Source: Liolophura sinensis (taxonomy: Eukaryota > Mollusca > Polyplacophora > Chitonida > Chitonidae). Taken from it: 64,000 nt of DNA. The position numbers and the translations under genes were made by a program. The stretch is taken from contig NC_088302.1 of NCBI RefSeq assembly GCF_032854445.1, positions 16,055,338-16,119,337 on the forward strand. The letters are read 5' to 3'. The notes below the pieces were generated by a model that saw only the letters and a program-made list of their open reading frames with translations, ran no database searches and had not been told where the DNA came from. Position 1 is the stretch's first letter, and each line of letters begins with the position of its first letter. Below are positions 1 to 13,906 of the stretch, in pieces.

Positions 1-1148
1 TGGACTTGAAGGCCCATTACAGTGTCCAATTTTAGGAATTCAACAATAACAGCAGTTCTTCTTGTTTGGCCTAGAGGTACATGTTTTGTTATACCAGATG
101 AGGATGTACTACAAACCTCAATGAAATCAAACAGACCACATAACATTCTTTGTCAGCATAAAACAATAATGACAACACATGCTAATAAACTCTGCTACAG
201 ATTTGGGAGTGAACTATGTCTTGATGCCTAGTGGCAGCCTCTGACAGGCTAAAAAGAATCTAAATGGCAGCAAAACACATTGGTGTGTGGCCATGCAGTG
301 CTTTGTGTACAACCTAAGTAATGTGTCTTATGAGCTCATGTGTACCAAAACGTGTGGCACCGCTTGATCCCAAGCAGGAAGCATATTAAGAAACATGTAT
401 ATAAATCTGTTAACATTTTCTTTTGAACCTCCCTGAAGAATAATTGGTAAAGAGAATTTAGTTTGATATGAAAGCTATGCTGGAGATTCACACTTCCACT
501 TTTCAAAATTTCAGAATATATTGGTTTTTTTTGCTTTTTTTTACAAGTTTATGGCTGCAAAATATGAAAGATAATTATGAAAGAATAATAATTTTAACTA
601 GGTTCTTTACAGGATTTCGTCTTTATATCGTTTTCTTGATCAAGTGTAAGTGATTGAGTGTAATACAAATCCACTCATCTGGTCAAGGTTTCCTGTGCAA
701 CAAAATCAGATCTTTTGCAAGGAAAATCTAAAATCATAGTGGGCTTTGGGTGTCCTTAAGGTACCAATGTGGCAAAGTTTTTGAGAAGGGAAAGAAATAT
801 ATTGCAGAAACTGTGTTCTCTCTGAAGCATTTTGAAACCTGAAAATATCATTTATGAGGGATGGATGGTAAAAGAGGTTCAAAAAGGTTTTGATTAGCTC
901 TTGAACTATTTTTTGAAGGCACAACATAAAAATAAACAACTTGAATGAAGCTTTAACCAAGTTGAGCAAAAAAAAAAAAAATGGTAGGGTCACCAAATTT
1001 TGTAGATCCTGCAATCAGAAAAACATGCTCTAGTGCAATTAATGAGAAAGCTTTCCTATCTAAAATAATTCTGGTCCAAGCTGTGCAGTCTATTGTTTGT
1101 TCTTGCCGTATTGATGAAGATAGATAGTAAGATTTGAACACAGAAGTT
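1..1148. other. Non-coding stretch, no gene seen
   Basis: AT-rich sequence with no recognisable exon on either strand. The short open frames carry no conserved motif and have no splice-site context. A 13-base A run lies at about 968-980. Confidence 0.5.
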
Positions 1149-1398
1149 ATTTATTTATTTCATTGATGTTTTACGCCATACTCAAGAATATTTCAATTAT
1201 ACAACGGCGGCAAGCATTATGGTTGGAGGAAACCAGGCAGAGGCCCGGGGAAAGCCACGACCATCCTCAGGTTGCAGACAGACCTTCCCACGTAGGTCCG
1301 GAGAGGAAGCCAGCATGACCTGGACTTGAACTCACAGTGATCACTCTTGGGTTATTGTGCCGCATTGGCTTGCTAACCACTTCAACCACGGAGGCCCC
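1149..1398 (-). mobile_element. tRNA-derived SINE, antisense copy
   Basis: Read on the minus strand it starts with a GGGGCCTCCGTGG-type head, passes through a diverged tRNA-like part (with a gagttcaagtcc B-box-like site), then the shared central region, and ends in an aatcaat-like stretch and a TTTATT-type tail (AAATAAATAAA in sense). It aligns along its whole length with the copies at 8165-8435 and 52197-52454, but the tRNA-like part is more diverged. Transcription by RNA polymerase III and LINE-dependent retrotransposition are known of such SINEs and are inferred here. Confidence 0.85.
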
Positions 1399-3348
1399 AA
1401 TATAGAAGTTACTTGTTATACAAGACGGTGAATAATCTTCGTCAGGTATGATTACCCATGAAGAGATAATTTTGAATGATTTAGGAAAATGAAACCCTGT
1501 TTCTGTGTAAACAGTAGCTTGCTGTCAGATTAATCATCATTCCAGAGCTTTGATCTGTAATTTTGGTAAGTCTCTTTTTCACACCCCCAGTGGATCACAT
1601 GTACAACCTACATGTATATACTATACTGCTCTCTTGGAAAACCTACAGGAATCCAAAATTGCTTTTGGGAATGCTTTCCATGTGCAGATTTTCCATTTCA
1701 GGCATTTAACCAAGAATGGTGTTGTAAGGTGTCATTTTACATGATATTGATTTCTTTTGTCAAGGGCATTTTTGCCCTTTTCACATTTTTGCAAGAAAGT
1801 AGATACCTGCATTGACTTGCCATGGTAATAATGGCCTTCTTGTCCTTATTGATGGTGTTATTGATGAAATTGCAGCTTAGACTCCTGAAAGACCAAGTAT
1901 GTGAGTTAATGAAGGTGAAATGGCTTTTGTGTCCTTGGTGTAAACTAATTGATAGAAAGTCACTGACTATATTCTGCTGAGACTTGGTCTGATACCGTTC
2001 TCATGTCACATCGTTTGTCTTGTTCACGTAAACGAAAACCTGATGTGTCTATCAGGAAAGAAGAAACGGTCTCGTCAAGCTTGGTTATGTGTTACGCGCT
2101 CAAGTCATAGTTTGTTGTGTGCTAGGATGGAGTGGGGGGGACTGTATCTGTCAGTTTTCTGCCCTTACAGCTGTGAATATGTATTATTCAGAAACGTGTA
2201 TATAGATGAGTCATACATTGCAGTTTCACATTCCCATGGCAAGAGAAATCGACTTGTCAATAATGCTAAGATATGTTTATACTGCTGACTCATAAATCAA
2301 AGCGTCATGTCTGGTGTCCTGTCCTTTCACATCGTCCTGACACTAGGCTGAACAATATGCAACAGGGGTAACGTGACCTTCTCGCAATCTCTACAATTTT
2401 TTTTCTCGACCATAATTAAAATCCATTGTCAGAATTTTTCCCCTCATTTAAAAAGAAATCTGAGCTAACAATGAACAATGCAGGAGACAGTCTGGTAGAA
2501 AAATCAGCAGTAGACTCAACGTCCAGTTCTTTGGATAAAAAATCGTAACTAACATGGGCTTCAAATCTTAAGATGCTGTCATATGGCATCGTATGAAAAA
2601 GATTTCTTATGGCAAATCACACACAGTCATTGATCAATTCAACAGGTATAACCAGAGAGCCTGGTAACCAGGTGATCAACAATTTTCTTTAATTGATTTA
2701 TCTCAACTCGGTGTTCTGTTATTTAATAGAAACTTAAACAGCAATTTCATAGTTCATGCCATGGCTGTCTTCTTGGACACGGCTTCGTGAACAGTAATTG
2801 CTGGTATGATTGCTCTCTGGGTACACCTGTTTCCTGTTAACATGTCACTGTGGCATCCATCAACTGTCTAGACGGTTGCCTACGTGGGTATAAACCCTGT
2901 GGAATTAATCCCGTTTATTTGTATATTGAATTAGCTTGAGTCAGCAGCACAGTATGTCTTTATTGCCATATGTCTTTATTGGCAAATAATTTTCTCAAGG
3001 TTGCAAGGAGGGGTATAATGTGGAGACAGGAATGATTAACGAAATTAAATAGGAGCCTGGAATAAGATCTAGTAAGTGCCATGGTTTCCAGATTCTTTTC
3101 TTGCCATCGACTATCAAATTGTGCATGTTTGTCTGTGTGTAATCCCATATATGTGATAATTTTGATTTTGTACATATTGAAGTGATATTCTTTGGCGGGA
3201 TTTTCTCCTGTTCTAGCTTGCTTGGATATAGAACAGACGTAGCTTATGTCATTCCCTGAGCATCAGCGTCAGCATCTACGTCCAGTGATAGAGAAAGTAA
3301 TGTTATACAAAATATTAGAGGTGGTATCTTAAGAAGGACATTGGAGGG
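1399..3348. other. Non-coding stretch, no gene seen
   Basis: No exon, RNA gene or long repeat could be supported. A short direct repeat (tgtctttattg) occurs near 2953-2985. Confidence 0.45.
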
Positions 3349-3645
3349 GGGGGTGGGCTCCGTGGCTCAGTTGGTTAGTGCACTAGCGCAGCGTAATGGC
3401 CCTCTCACCAATGCGGTCGCTGTGAGTTTAAGTAGAGCTATGCTGGCTTCCTCTCTGGCTGTACGTGGGAAAGTCTGTTAGTAACCTGCGGATAGTTGTG
3501 GGCTACAAAGATTACACAACATCAAACCAAATACTACCAGCAACCAGGCGGGTTTCCTCCTACCATAATGCTGGCCGCCATCGCGTAAGTGAAATATTCT
3601 TGAGTACAGCGTAAAACACCAATCAAACAAATAGATAAATAAAAA
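3349..3645 (+). mobile_element. tRNA-derived SINE, sense copy
   Basis: It carries the head with an A-box-like tggctcagttgg, then gcgcagcgtaatggccc, a degraded B box (gagtttaag), the central region and the 3' end cgtaaaacaccaatcaaa followed by an AAATAGATAAATAAA tail. About 40-50 bases near 3510-3545 have no counterpart in the other copies, so this copy holds a small internal insertion or rearrangement. Confidence 0.85.
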
Positions 3646-6600
3646 GGACAGCAGGTATTGGGTTCAGGATGTGCACACATGTAGAGCAGAATGGCACGAG
3701 GGGGATATTCCATCATTGATTCTGTGTGCACGTATTAAGTACCGTAAATTACTGAATTCCTGACTTACTCTGTTGTTTATTAGAATCATGGTTAAACAAA
3801 ATGTTAGGGTTGGTGTCTTAAAAATTATGGTATATATTGACCTGAAGTTTTACATTGATATAAAGCACATAGACGCACTCTACTGCTGATGCTCTGTGAG
3901 CATATTAATTACTGTAAATGACCAAATTCACGATTTCAGTTCATTTTGCATTGAGCTGAACTTTTGCATTCATGTGTCTTATACAAGCAAGCTCTTTGGT
4001 GTTATTACAATATAATTTATAATTATTGTAATATACGTAATATATTACAGTTTCATACATTTTCTAGGTTACATTTATTTTTTTTTTTTTTTTTTTTTTA
4101 ATTTTCTTTTTTGTAAAGGTGATAAATCATATCTATGTTGCTAGTGATAACTGTCAGTTCCAACAAATGATGTTGTTTGCATATATGTTTAGCTAAGGGA
4201 TATCTTGGTGTCTTTGAGACATTCTATCCTGATTAAGTTTATACTTGTGATAGATTGGAAAAGTAAGAGAAAAAGTGCAAACAATACACAGTACTGGTTT
4301 CACAATCTGGCTAAATCTATGCTTGTTTACAGGGCATGGCTTGAGGACTCCACGGGCATTTATCTAACCAATCTGCACAGTTTCCAATGTCTTTATTAAC
4401 TTCGAAGTCTATGATCAAATATTTCCAATATTTACTGGATGAAATTCACAGTTATTGAATTTTTTGGAAGGGACTTCTTTGATCTGCTAAATTAAAGCCT
4501 TTCAGGGCTTGAATTGTAACAGGGATTTATAGATTCATGATAAAGCCTCAAAAAGTCTTTTAGTCCATTCAGTTGATATAATTTTCAGCCGTAGTAATAT
4601 CAATGGTGTGAAAAGCTGTTGCAGTGAGATGGACTTGTGTAGACTTGTATAGATGCCTGCATGTTTTAAAGCTGTGAAGCCAGCGTCGGAAAATGTCAGT
4701 GGAACTCTGTAGGTATTTTCCAGTCTTTTTTCCGTAAACATGAAAGCTCCAGGTACATTGGTGTGAATAAATATATGTTAGACAAGGCGTTGTGTTCCAA
4801 AGATAGGATTGACAACCTATGGTACATTTATTCCTCCATGGCTTTGAAGGAGAAAGGTGTTAAAGACCCTTATTCTGTGATTTTTCGTCATTATTTTGGA
4901 AATGTTCCCTATTGGGTGAAGGTATGTGTATAGAGAAAAAAAAGAGATGCGTTAATAACCGAGGTATCAGTCTGTTTCTTCAACGTAATTCTTAATGTAG
5001 AATTATGGCCTGATAAATTTAACACATATAGAAGGCAAGCTCCAAAGCATATGCACGAGATGTCTGGAAGCAGACGAGTGGTGTGTACAAATGAGCCATG
5101 TCTTCTCGGTGGTAATCTTGTGGCTCAGTGTCACCTAGTCTTTGCAGCCAGAAATTTAATTGGCTGATAAATACTGTCATTGCATGACCTAAAGAAAAGC
5201 ATGCCTTTCTTCCTGCATGAATTAGATTTTCGTTTTTTTTTGTTCAAAAAGACAGTCGCATGACTCATACCTGTCAGGCCATATGTTCAAGCCTTAAACC
5301 AAAACAACAGACTAATCTTTACGCTAGGGTATTCGTAAATCTGGGATGACTTTTTGGCAGAAACTAATGGGATTTTATAAGTTTTGTAATTTGTTGTCAG
5401 GAATCAATACTAACTTTCCCTCCTAAAAAAAAAAGAAAAGAAGTTATAACATTGCAACGATTGCTTTTGTTGACACCAGAAAGCAATTGCCAACTGTCAG
5501 GAATGATCCGAGTGACTTTGTTTCCTTGACATTCAAGAACATGCATAATACCATAAACTTGAAGGTCAGAATTTTTCTTAGCCATATATTTGAGGTTTTA
5601 CTATTCATAATTGCAGAGTTGTCTCTCTTGAAATTATCATGATGCAAGTCTATTTTGCATTATTGTTGTGCAAAATTGCATTAACTATAAAATTAGGCAG
5701 TGTTTACTATAATATTCAAAATCTGTTTTACTATTTGTCTGAATCATTTATTTAGCGGCTTTCACCTACTGTTAAAGTGTAAACCTAAAGAAAGACCGCA
5801 GCCTTTTCTGGACATTTTCTTTCTATGGCAAAGTTCACTCATTCCTTCACAGTAGTATATAAATGTGATATCTTAAAGGGAAGTAACTCTGCTGTGTTAA
5901 TGTACAATGAAACCTCTTCCAGTGAGTGGGACTTAAGTACTCGAGCAGTTCTGTAGATGACCAGGGAGCTGAAAGTTGGCAAACTTTTTGTTCCCAGTGT
6001 GTACGATGTTTTAGGGATTGATGGTAATTAAGAATATTTATGGTGGAACAGGTAATAAAAATTGAATGAACTTTTTGAGGTAAACGGTTAGAACTGTGAA
6101 GTTGTTAGTATTATTTGTGGAGTTTGAGATACACCTGGGAGAAAATTGAAGGCTTTACTGTGAAAGTAAGGCATTGAATGACGGATAAAATTGATGTAAC
6201 AATGATCCTTTGTGGAGTCCTGGAGGGTTGTAATGGTTCATTAATCTAAAAGGTTGCTGGTGAAGAATGTGCCATGGTGAATTGATTCATTGGAAATTTT
6301 CTTTGTATGGATTTGTGTCATTTGACTTGGAGATTGCGAGCTTTGGCTTTCACTTGCTGTTTTGTTTAGGGTTAATCGTCTGTTTGGGGTGAACCAAGTT
6401 TAAATGTTTATGTCCCTGGGCCATAGGGTGTTCGCTCAACTGGCAGCATAAAAGTCCACAGACCTCAAGTAGAGGTTTGAGAATTGGGTTACTGTTTGGT
6501 TTTTTTGTTGCTTAACAATGAGAGAACATGTAATTTCATCCCAACATACATGTATAAACCTTTTTACTGGTGTGATAAGTTGATTGGTTACTTCACAAAC

Positions 6601-8164
6601 CTAATGCAATGCATTATATTTGCTTTAGTAGGAAGGCTGTATGTGTACTCTAGTGACTCATTAGTACACTTTTGGGACACAGCTTGCTCTTAGTAGAATC
6701 AAACTTTGACACTGGCCATGTCCTGCTGCTTGTTTTCAGGCTTGGTGATGTATTACTATATAACACCTAGCCAATATTGGTGCCACGCCCAGTCACAGTA
6801 TACTGTCTCTGGACCGACCAGCGCTTGGCATCCCCGTGCCCTCTTACAGATCATATGATTAGGACCAATGAAATGATCTGAATTCAGATTGAATACAGGT
6901 GCCCGGCTTTAGATAAACAAGAAACCTCACATTATACTCAAGACATTATGTTCAGGATTTTCTGGAGTGTAATATTACTTCTTATAGACTTGCTTACATT
7001 TTAAGCTTAATTTTCAGTAAATGCGCCATTATTGCCTTTTTCTGAAGCCAAAGTCTTGATAATGTTGGTAATGGCAAAACATTCCGGCACAATGAATTGT
7101 TGTACATGTACAGGCTACGACTAATATTTGGCCAATATATGGACACCGGTATTGGTATTGGAAATGCATTTGGGACCCAGTGCTCTTCCCAGCCTGTTTT
7201 CTGAGGCTTCAAATTGCTTTAATTGTTAATGAGGAACTGCATTTGTTCATGTTTGATTTCAGTTCCAGCGTTTCCTGCCCGACGGTTTTCAGTCGTGCAA
7301 AGTTCCGGAATGCTCGTCTGTGTTTCTTGCTTGTTAGGACAACGTTTGTATTCTTGTCACGCCAATAATGAAATCACCATCTAGATCACCCAGACATAAC
7401 AATGCTGTGCTGCAACATTTGCCTAAGTGTGTTATTACGGGAGATATAAGTGGCCTGTGAGAGCTATAAATCATGTCTATTTTACACAGGGTGCATGCCC
7501 AGCTCTTATTTAGTGGTCATTGTGCCCTGTGTTTGCCATGTTTTGGTTGTTCTTGTGAAAATACATTTGTAAATATGGAAATATCCATAAAAAATGATTT
7601 TTACAGGATTTCAATTACATGATTCTTATTTGAATTTCAGCAAATTATCTGTATTGAAAAATGAAATCCATTAACACATTCATTAGAGGAAAATGCCATG
7701 GGTTTGATTTCATGCCAAGTAAATTATTGATATTTTGAATATAATTTGCCTAATAAATAGACTTGGATATCTTATATGTTCTGGAGACTAGGAATATTTA
7801 TTCAAATTATTCATGTAGTACGGTATAATGATTCTGGTTTTTGATGTGTCAGAACCAAAGTGGTTTTTCTGTTTTTTCATGAACTGATCCATTTAAAATG
7901 GTAATACATGTAAATTGCCTGACAGTTTTCCAAACTCATAATTGGTCTATCATATGACATCGAGATGCTTTTGTATGCCAACAAAATATGGTGCTGGTAA
8001 GGCTCCTTAATCTACTTTAAAAAAAAAAATCTGCCGCAAAATTTTCTGGGTAAACGGATATAATGTACATGTATGTGGAGGTATTGTAATCCTGGCTTCT
8101 AGACTTCAGATCTGGGAGATCTGTGGCAGTTGGATTAGTACTGCTGGCACAGCCCAATGATTTG
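3646..8164. other. Non-coding stretch, no gene seen
   Basis: AT-rich, with no recognisable exon. It contains a T run at about 4078-4099 and a short AT-rich inverted repeat (attacaata / tattgtaat) near 4013-4035. Nothing else could be supported. Confidence 0.45.
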
Positions 8165-8435
8165 TTTTTTTTTTTTTTTTTTTGATTGGTGTTTTACGTC
8201 GTACTCAAGAATATTTCACTTATACGACGGCGGCCAGCATTATGGTGGGTGGAAACCGGGCAGAGCCCGGGGGAAACCCACGACCATCCACAGGTTGCTG
8301 GCAGACCTTCCCACGTACGGCCGGAGAGGAAGCCAGCATAAGCTGGACTTGAACTCACAGCCACCGCATTGGTGAGAGACTTGCGGGTCATTACGCTGCG
8401 CTAGCGCTCTAACCAACTGAGCCACGGAGGCCCCC
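8165..8435 (-). mobile_element. tRNA-derived SINE, near full-length
   Basis: This is one of the best preserved copies. On the minus strand it reads gggggcctccgtggctcag, an A-box-like site, gcgcagcgtaatgacc, a B-box-like gagttcaagtcc, the central block with ccggccgtacgtgggaagg and cctgtggatggtcgtgg, then the end gtaaaacaccaatcaaa and an A-rich tail (T run on the plus strand). Its head touches the head of the next SINE, which lies in the opposite direction. Confidence 0.9.
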
Positions 8436-8649
8436 AGCTCAATGACACAGGAGCCTCCCACCAATATGGTTGCTGTGAGTTCAAGTCCAGCGCATGCTGG
8501 CTTCTTCTCCGGCCATATGTGGGAAGGTATGGCAGCAACCTGCAGATGGTCATGGAGTTTCCTCTCACCATAATGCTGGCCACCATTGTTTAAGTGAAAT
8601 ATTCTTGAGTGTAGGGTAAAACACCAATCAAACAAATGAGTAAATTAAA
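8436..8649 (+). mobile_element. tRNA-derived SINE lacking its 5' head
   Basis: Sense copy that begins at about the caatgacacaggagcctcc part of the SINE, so the A-box region is missing. The B-box-like gagttcaagtccagc, the central block and the 3' end (gtaaaacaccaatcaaac) are present. It abuts the oppositely oriented copy at 8165-8435 and forms an inverted pair with it. Confidence 0.85.
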
Positions 8650-10262
8650 TCTGGGAAAATATATTAATGAAAGGGTACTGAAATGTTTTAGCTTTCTCAT
8701 GCATCCATCAAAACCGAGTGAAACCTCGCTTCGGGGGATATGTAAGTTGCTGATTCTTAAGCATAATCCAAACAGTGAGGATAAAACCTTGACTGAGTTA
8801 AACCGCAGACAAAGAGGCAGAATTTCACTGGTTGTGTGTTAGCATTTGCCAGTACTCCACTGTCGTTGTCGCGCTGGTTTTACTCTCCATGCTGAGGTCT
8901 TTTGTATTATATCCCTCAACATGTATTACAACTTATTTACGTGATCCCATGTTGTAATATTCATGCTTAAGAAGTTTTCATGAAACAGTGGATGAGCATG
9001 AACGGACATGATGTTTCCAATGCTGATGATGTAACCTATACATGAAGAGCTACTTCAGTGTTCAAAAGCAAGATCAAATGATAAATATTGAGATAGTTTG
9101 AATCGCTGTCTTTGTGAATTAACTTGAATATTGTACTTTTAGAAGGAAAGTATGGAAATATAAATTTTCTGTCCTTTTCACTTAATTGCCTCATGTGACT
9201 TAATGCACAAAGAGATAATGTCATCCTTTGATGACTTGTAGCCACAATGAAACAGTACTGTGCTAGCAAATAATCTTGACATTATTCAACGATAAAATTT
9301 TGCCTTACTCATGTCTTTATCTGCCTGATTCAGCATCACACCTGGAAAATTTTATGGAAACTACAGAGGATTTTGTGTTTGAGTCCTTGGTTATAGGTGT
9401 TAATTAGTGTTATTCGTCTAAAATAATTTTTGAACCATGATGACTATAGCTTTAGCTGTGTTCCTGAGGATTTCCTTCTTATCGTTTTAATAATTCTATC
9501 AAGTTTGGCTTTAAACTAGAGTAGCACCTTCAGATAATTTGATTGCATGATGAGGAAAGTTTCTTTTTTTAGAAAGTTTTGGCGAAAAAACACCTTTAGC
9601 ACTAATAAGGACAATAAACTGGCAGACCAAATTGTTCTCACACACCAGTAAAGGGTGAAATGCATCATAGAAGCCTGAAGCGTAGGGGTTGTCTGTGTGA
9701 ATCCAATACCTTTGGCAGTTTGAGGAAGTTATTAGCAATCGGAGCACACCAGTAAAAAGACATTTGACAGTTTGTGGAAAAATAATTGCATAATTTGATG
9801 CTCAGATACACCGGGTAATCACAGTTCCTGCTGTAAATTGAAAGTGTCAGAATGCGCAATTTGTTCCAATCTTGGACTGGTCCATATTTGTTGATTGGTG
9901 ACACATGTACACGTATCAGATGAATATATTCCTTGTTGGACTAGTCCCATGTTCATGCATATATCAGATGAGTATAGTGGATAAGAAATGCTATCCCATT
10001 GATGTGTTGTTGTTGTTGTATAGATCTTCATACTCCAATCTATGCATCCTCATCTGTATCAAGGTAGTTATTAAAGCTTTGCTAAACAGAATTTTTTACA
10101 AAGGAAAACTAACTTTTTAAGAAATGAAGTCCATAATTTCTATCGTCTTTTATGAGTATACATGAGTATATGTTGAGTTCCGATAAAGTCAGAACACTTG
10201 TTCAAGAGCAGTGTTGACACTCTTCCTCCCGCTTTCCCATCAGCCTCACCCCTCCTTCAATA
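8650..10262. other. Non-coding stretch, no gene seen
   Basis: No exon or RNA gene could be supported. A short GTT run lies near 10005-10018. Confidence 0.4.
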
Positions 10263-10442
10263 CTGACATTTTATTTATTTTTTTTTTTTTGATTGGTGTT
10301 TTACGCTGTACTCAAGAATATTTCACTTATACGACGGCGGACAGCATTATGGTGGGTGGAAACCGGTCACAGCCCAGGGGAAACCCACGACCATCCGCAG
10401 GTTGCTGGCAGACCTTCCCACTTACGGCCGGCTGACATTTTA
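10263..10442 (-). mobile_element. 5'-truncated SINE with target-site duplication
   Basis: Minus-strand SINE copy covering only the central region and 3' end; the tRNA-like head is absent and the copy stops within the ccggccgta block. The 11-base sequence ctgacatttta is present both before it (10263-10273) and after it (10432-10442). The copy therefore entered by target-primed reverse transcription and was cut short at its 5' end, which is the usual behaviour of LINE-mobilised elements. Confidence 0.9.
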
Positions 10443-13400
10443 GGCTAATATATTAATATAAATATTTTGGTAGCTAGAGCATGTGTTATATTTGCTTGGG
10501 CTTGCTTTTATAAATGATCATTTTTAAGATGATGAACCTCAGTATTAAAATAATGTTTTTATTGGCAATACGTTTTGAAAGTTGTTGCAATTTAAGGTCG
10601 AAATTTTAACATTATGTGGGTGGTAATGAACAATTACCAGTTACTTGACGCCAGTGATTGATGACATTGTTTACATTTTTGTTTTGCTATGAATCATAGT
10701 GTTGTTGATATATTGTTTGACATGGCATTTAAAAGCTAGGTAATTAGCTAAAGGTGTAGGGTGCTGATACTGAAACCTGACTCTTCTGAAATATGAGAAG
10801 TTGTCCTCTATGAGCCCAGAAGTCGTTTATCCTCAAAGAACACCTTGTCCCATATTCAACTCTAAATAGGCTGAAATTGAGCTTTTCTGAAGGGCATATA
10901 TATCACAGAAAACACAAAATTGGTCAGTGTTTGAAATATTATGATGATAACCTGTTCGACCAGGATTTGAAAGAAAGAATGTATACTTTCTTCCAGTTTT
11001 GATTTCAGTCGGGAAAAAGAATGGTAACTGTTGCTATTTGAATGCTTCTGAGATCACAACAGGATCAACTGCACATACTTTTGTGTGAAGAAATGTCTTA
11101 ATTGCCAAGGTGAAGAAAATTTTTGCTTTCTTTAAGCTTTTCCTACTTGCATGTAATTGCTTGACTCTGTCAGCTTGACCACAGGTTGATAAATGAAGCA
11201 GTGATACGTGTGTGTGACATTGTAAATGCCAATCCAAAAAACAAAAAAAATCACAATTCTGTCAACAACAACACAAAAATGAAGGTTGTTGGGGTCAGAA
11301 TATCTTGAAAATTGGCAAGCATACTCTGTATTCTGGAGTTTTTTTTTTAATTTACCCTGTGGCTTGCGAATAGCAGATATAATACACACTTTGAAGGTGG
11401 ACCAATGTCATTTAATTGCCTAACATATTATGTACTCAGACATGTATGTCCTTTGTGGAAGAGTCCTATGGTTTAAGCAGCCATCTGCGTACCAGACTTT
11501 CATCCCTTTTGTGGATTGATAGGCATTGATTTTAAAACCCATCTGCAGTTTCTCAGAGATCAAACATCATGTGCCTTGTAGAGAGGCTCTTGTTTGGCCT
11601 GTTGAGGTGTTTGAGTTTGTGCTTTTCCGTCCCTTACCAGACCCATTCAATTAGGTTATAAAATAATTACCTCTCTATAGGCCTGGTTAAGGCATATGCC
11701 AATGCCATGCTGCCTGTTGATGGAAGGCACTCTACAATGTAATCACTAATTTCATCAGTGATACCAGATAGAAAAAAACCTACTTATTGTCTGGGAAAAG
11801 TCTGCTTATCAAAAATTTTCTCATTATGAACGAGTTATTTATTCATCATTTGAAGGAATTCATGGTAAAAACCAGTTTGTGCTCCCTAACTTGTTGATGA
11901 GGCCATCTTGTTTTGCGATGTGTAATTAGATTTCCGTTCCAATTATTGCTGTTATACGCATGGCCACTCTTTTGTGTACAGGTGCAAGTTTTTTTTATAA
12001 TTGTCTGGAAGCCAAAATGTTTTACACTTTCGAGATGTTGGCACCACGTGTACTTTCTTACAATTTTTTTCAGGGCAGAGAGGAGAGAAATTGAAGGTGA
12101 TGTTACAAATATTAATTGACTTTTTCATCTGCAGATTTTGTTTCTTGAGACACCCATATTTATGTCATGTACAAATTCATGAGAGACCATTGTTGTTAAG
12201 GAGGCATTGATTGGATTGGACAGGCTGTTGGCTTTTTACTTGTTTTTATATGTCGCAAACCATGACTCATCGCAAGGCCCTACATTTTGTGATTTAGAAT
12301 AAAAGCATATTGATACTTTTTAGAACATGGCTGTAGATTTGTGTTTTTCATTTTTTTTTTTCTGTAACAAATTCTTCTCAACTTTCTCAACAGGGTATTG
12401 CTGTGTCCTGAATATCCAGTTCATGTATGTTTAGATTTCATTTTATGGACACCTAAACTTCATAATATAGTCAGAAAAAATCGTTTTATGTCACGACACC
12501 TTAAGCTTGTTTATTTTTGTGGTTTAAAAACGATATTGATCTACCGGAAAGAACTTTAGGCATCCAGGGTGCTGTGTCTTTATTAATTTGTCTCATCATG
12601 GAGTAACATAATATTTTTGTAATTAGTCTCTTGTCATATCTCAAAAAAAACATCATCAGGCCATTAGGACTTTAAGGAATTACTGACAAATGTGGTGCCT
12701 TGTTTTTGTGTGCAGACCCATTTCCTGTTTCCAAGTCTCTCATTCAGTTACATTGAATTGTAACAACAAGCAAAATTTTTGTTAGGATTTTTTGAGTCAG
12801 TGAAAATTCCATTTTTTGATGTAATTAAGACTCTGTCAACAGTATTGTTTTCATACAGGATACATTTATTAAAATGGAAGGTTTGATGGGAATTTGACTA
12901 AGCCTTCTGTTTTAATAGCCTAAAACTTCTGTGTTTATAGGCCTCAGAATTTCTACTTGCATGAGCTGAAACAGTTTATCTAAGTTTATTCAAATCAGTC
13001 ATTATAATGAAATGTTTGTGAAAAATAAGCTAGAATCATTGATAGTGAAGGAACCATACAAATCTAGAACAAATCCATCTTGATTTGAAATGTGTTGCAC
13101 ATCGTGAGAAAAAAGTTTAAGAATAATGGATGGTTCATAACCAAGAAATCTTCTTTTTTTTATCAGGTGCTGTTGGGTGAGATAGTTCTTATATGTTTTT
13201 TTTAGCTGTAAGAGTGATGTAACTGAGATAGAAACAATGCACCAGTCTGTGATGAATGAGTGGGCTGGGGGAATTTCACAGGAAAACAAATGTCTCACAA
13301 AGTAAATGATGATCAAGTAAGAAACCTTGTCACTGTGGTGTTAAGGAAGAAATGTTAACTACTGTATAAACAGAGATGAAAAGGTCAGTTATTGATGATG

Positions 13401-13771
13401 AGTGATGACTTGGCTGTTTGTCCACATACTTCTCTACAAAATTGCTTATATGCGTGTAGAATGATTAATTTTTTCTTAGAACATTCACCCAGCAGGTTAT
13501 AATTTTAACAGAAGAAATGACACAAAATTTGTGTGATTAGAAGATTTTGAACTAGCAGCAATACTTGTTTTTGTGTATTTCACGATAATGAATAGCTTCG
13601 TATTTACATACATGCAGATTTACAGGTTTGCGTCGATTTTGGTTTCATCACCTCCTGTTTTAGATCATTTTCATCAACCCTTTACATTTCAGCATTTGAT
13701 TTCAAATAATTAATTATTTTTAATGTATAGCTCTCATGGTGCATTCAGCCCAGCCAATTTATGAATTCAGT
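10443..13771. other. Non-coding stretch, no gene seen
   Basis: AT-rich sequence with scattered short A and T runs. No exon or RNA gene was recognised. Confidence 0.4.
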
Positions 13772-13906
13772 ATCAAAGCTAAACATGTTGACATAGGTGT
13801 TGTGTATCATAGCTAAACATGTTGACATAGGTATTGTGTTTCATAGTTAAACATGTTGACATAGGTATTGTGTATCATAGCAAAACATGTTGACATAGGT
13901 ATTGTG
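13772..13906. repeat. 34-bp minisatellite, four copies
   Basis: Four head-to-tail units built on aaacatgttgacataggt followed by rttgtgtatcatag. The units differ by only a few bases. It lies in non-coding DNA. Confidence 0.9.

Noticed and set aside
8240-8635. 131-residue minus-strand open frame
   Set aside because: It lies wholly in the inverted SINE pair and its sequence is that of the SINE read in frame.
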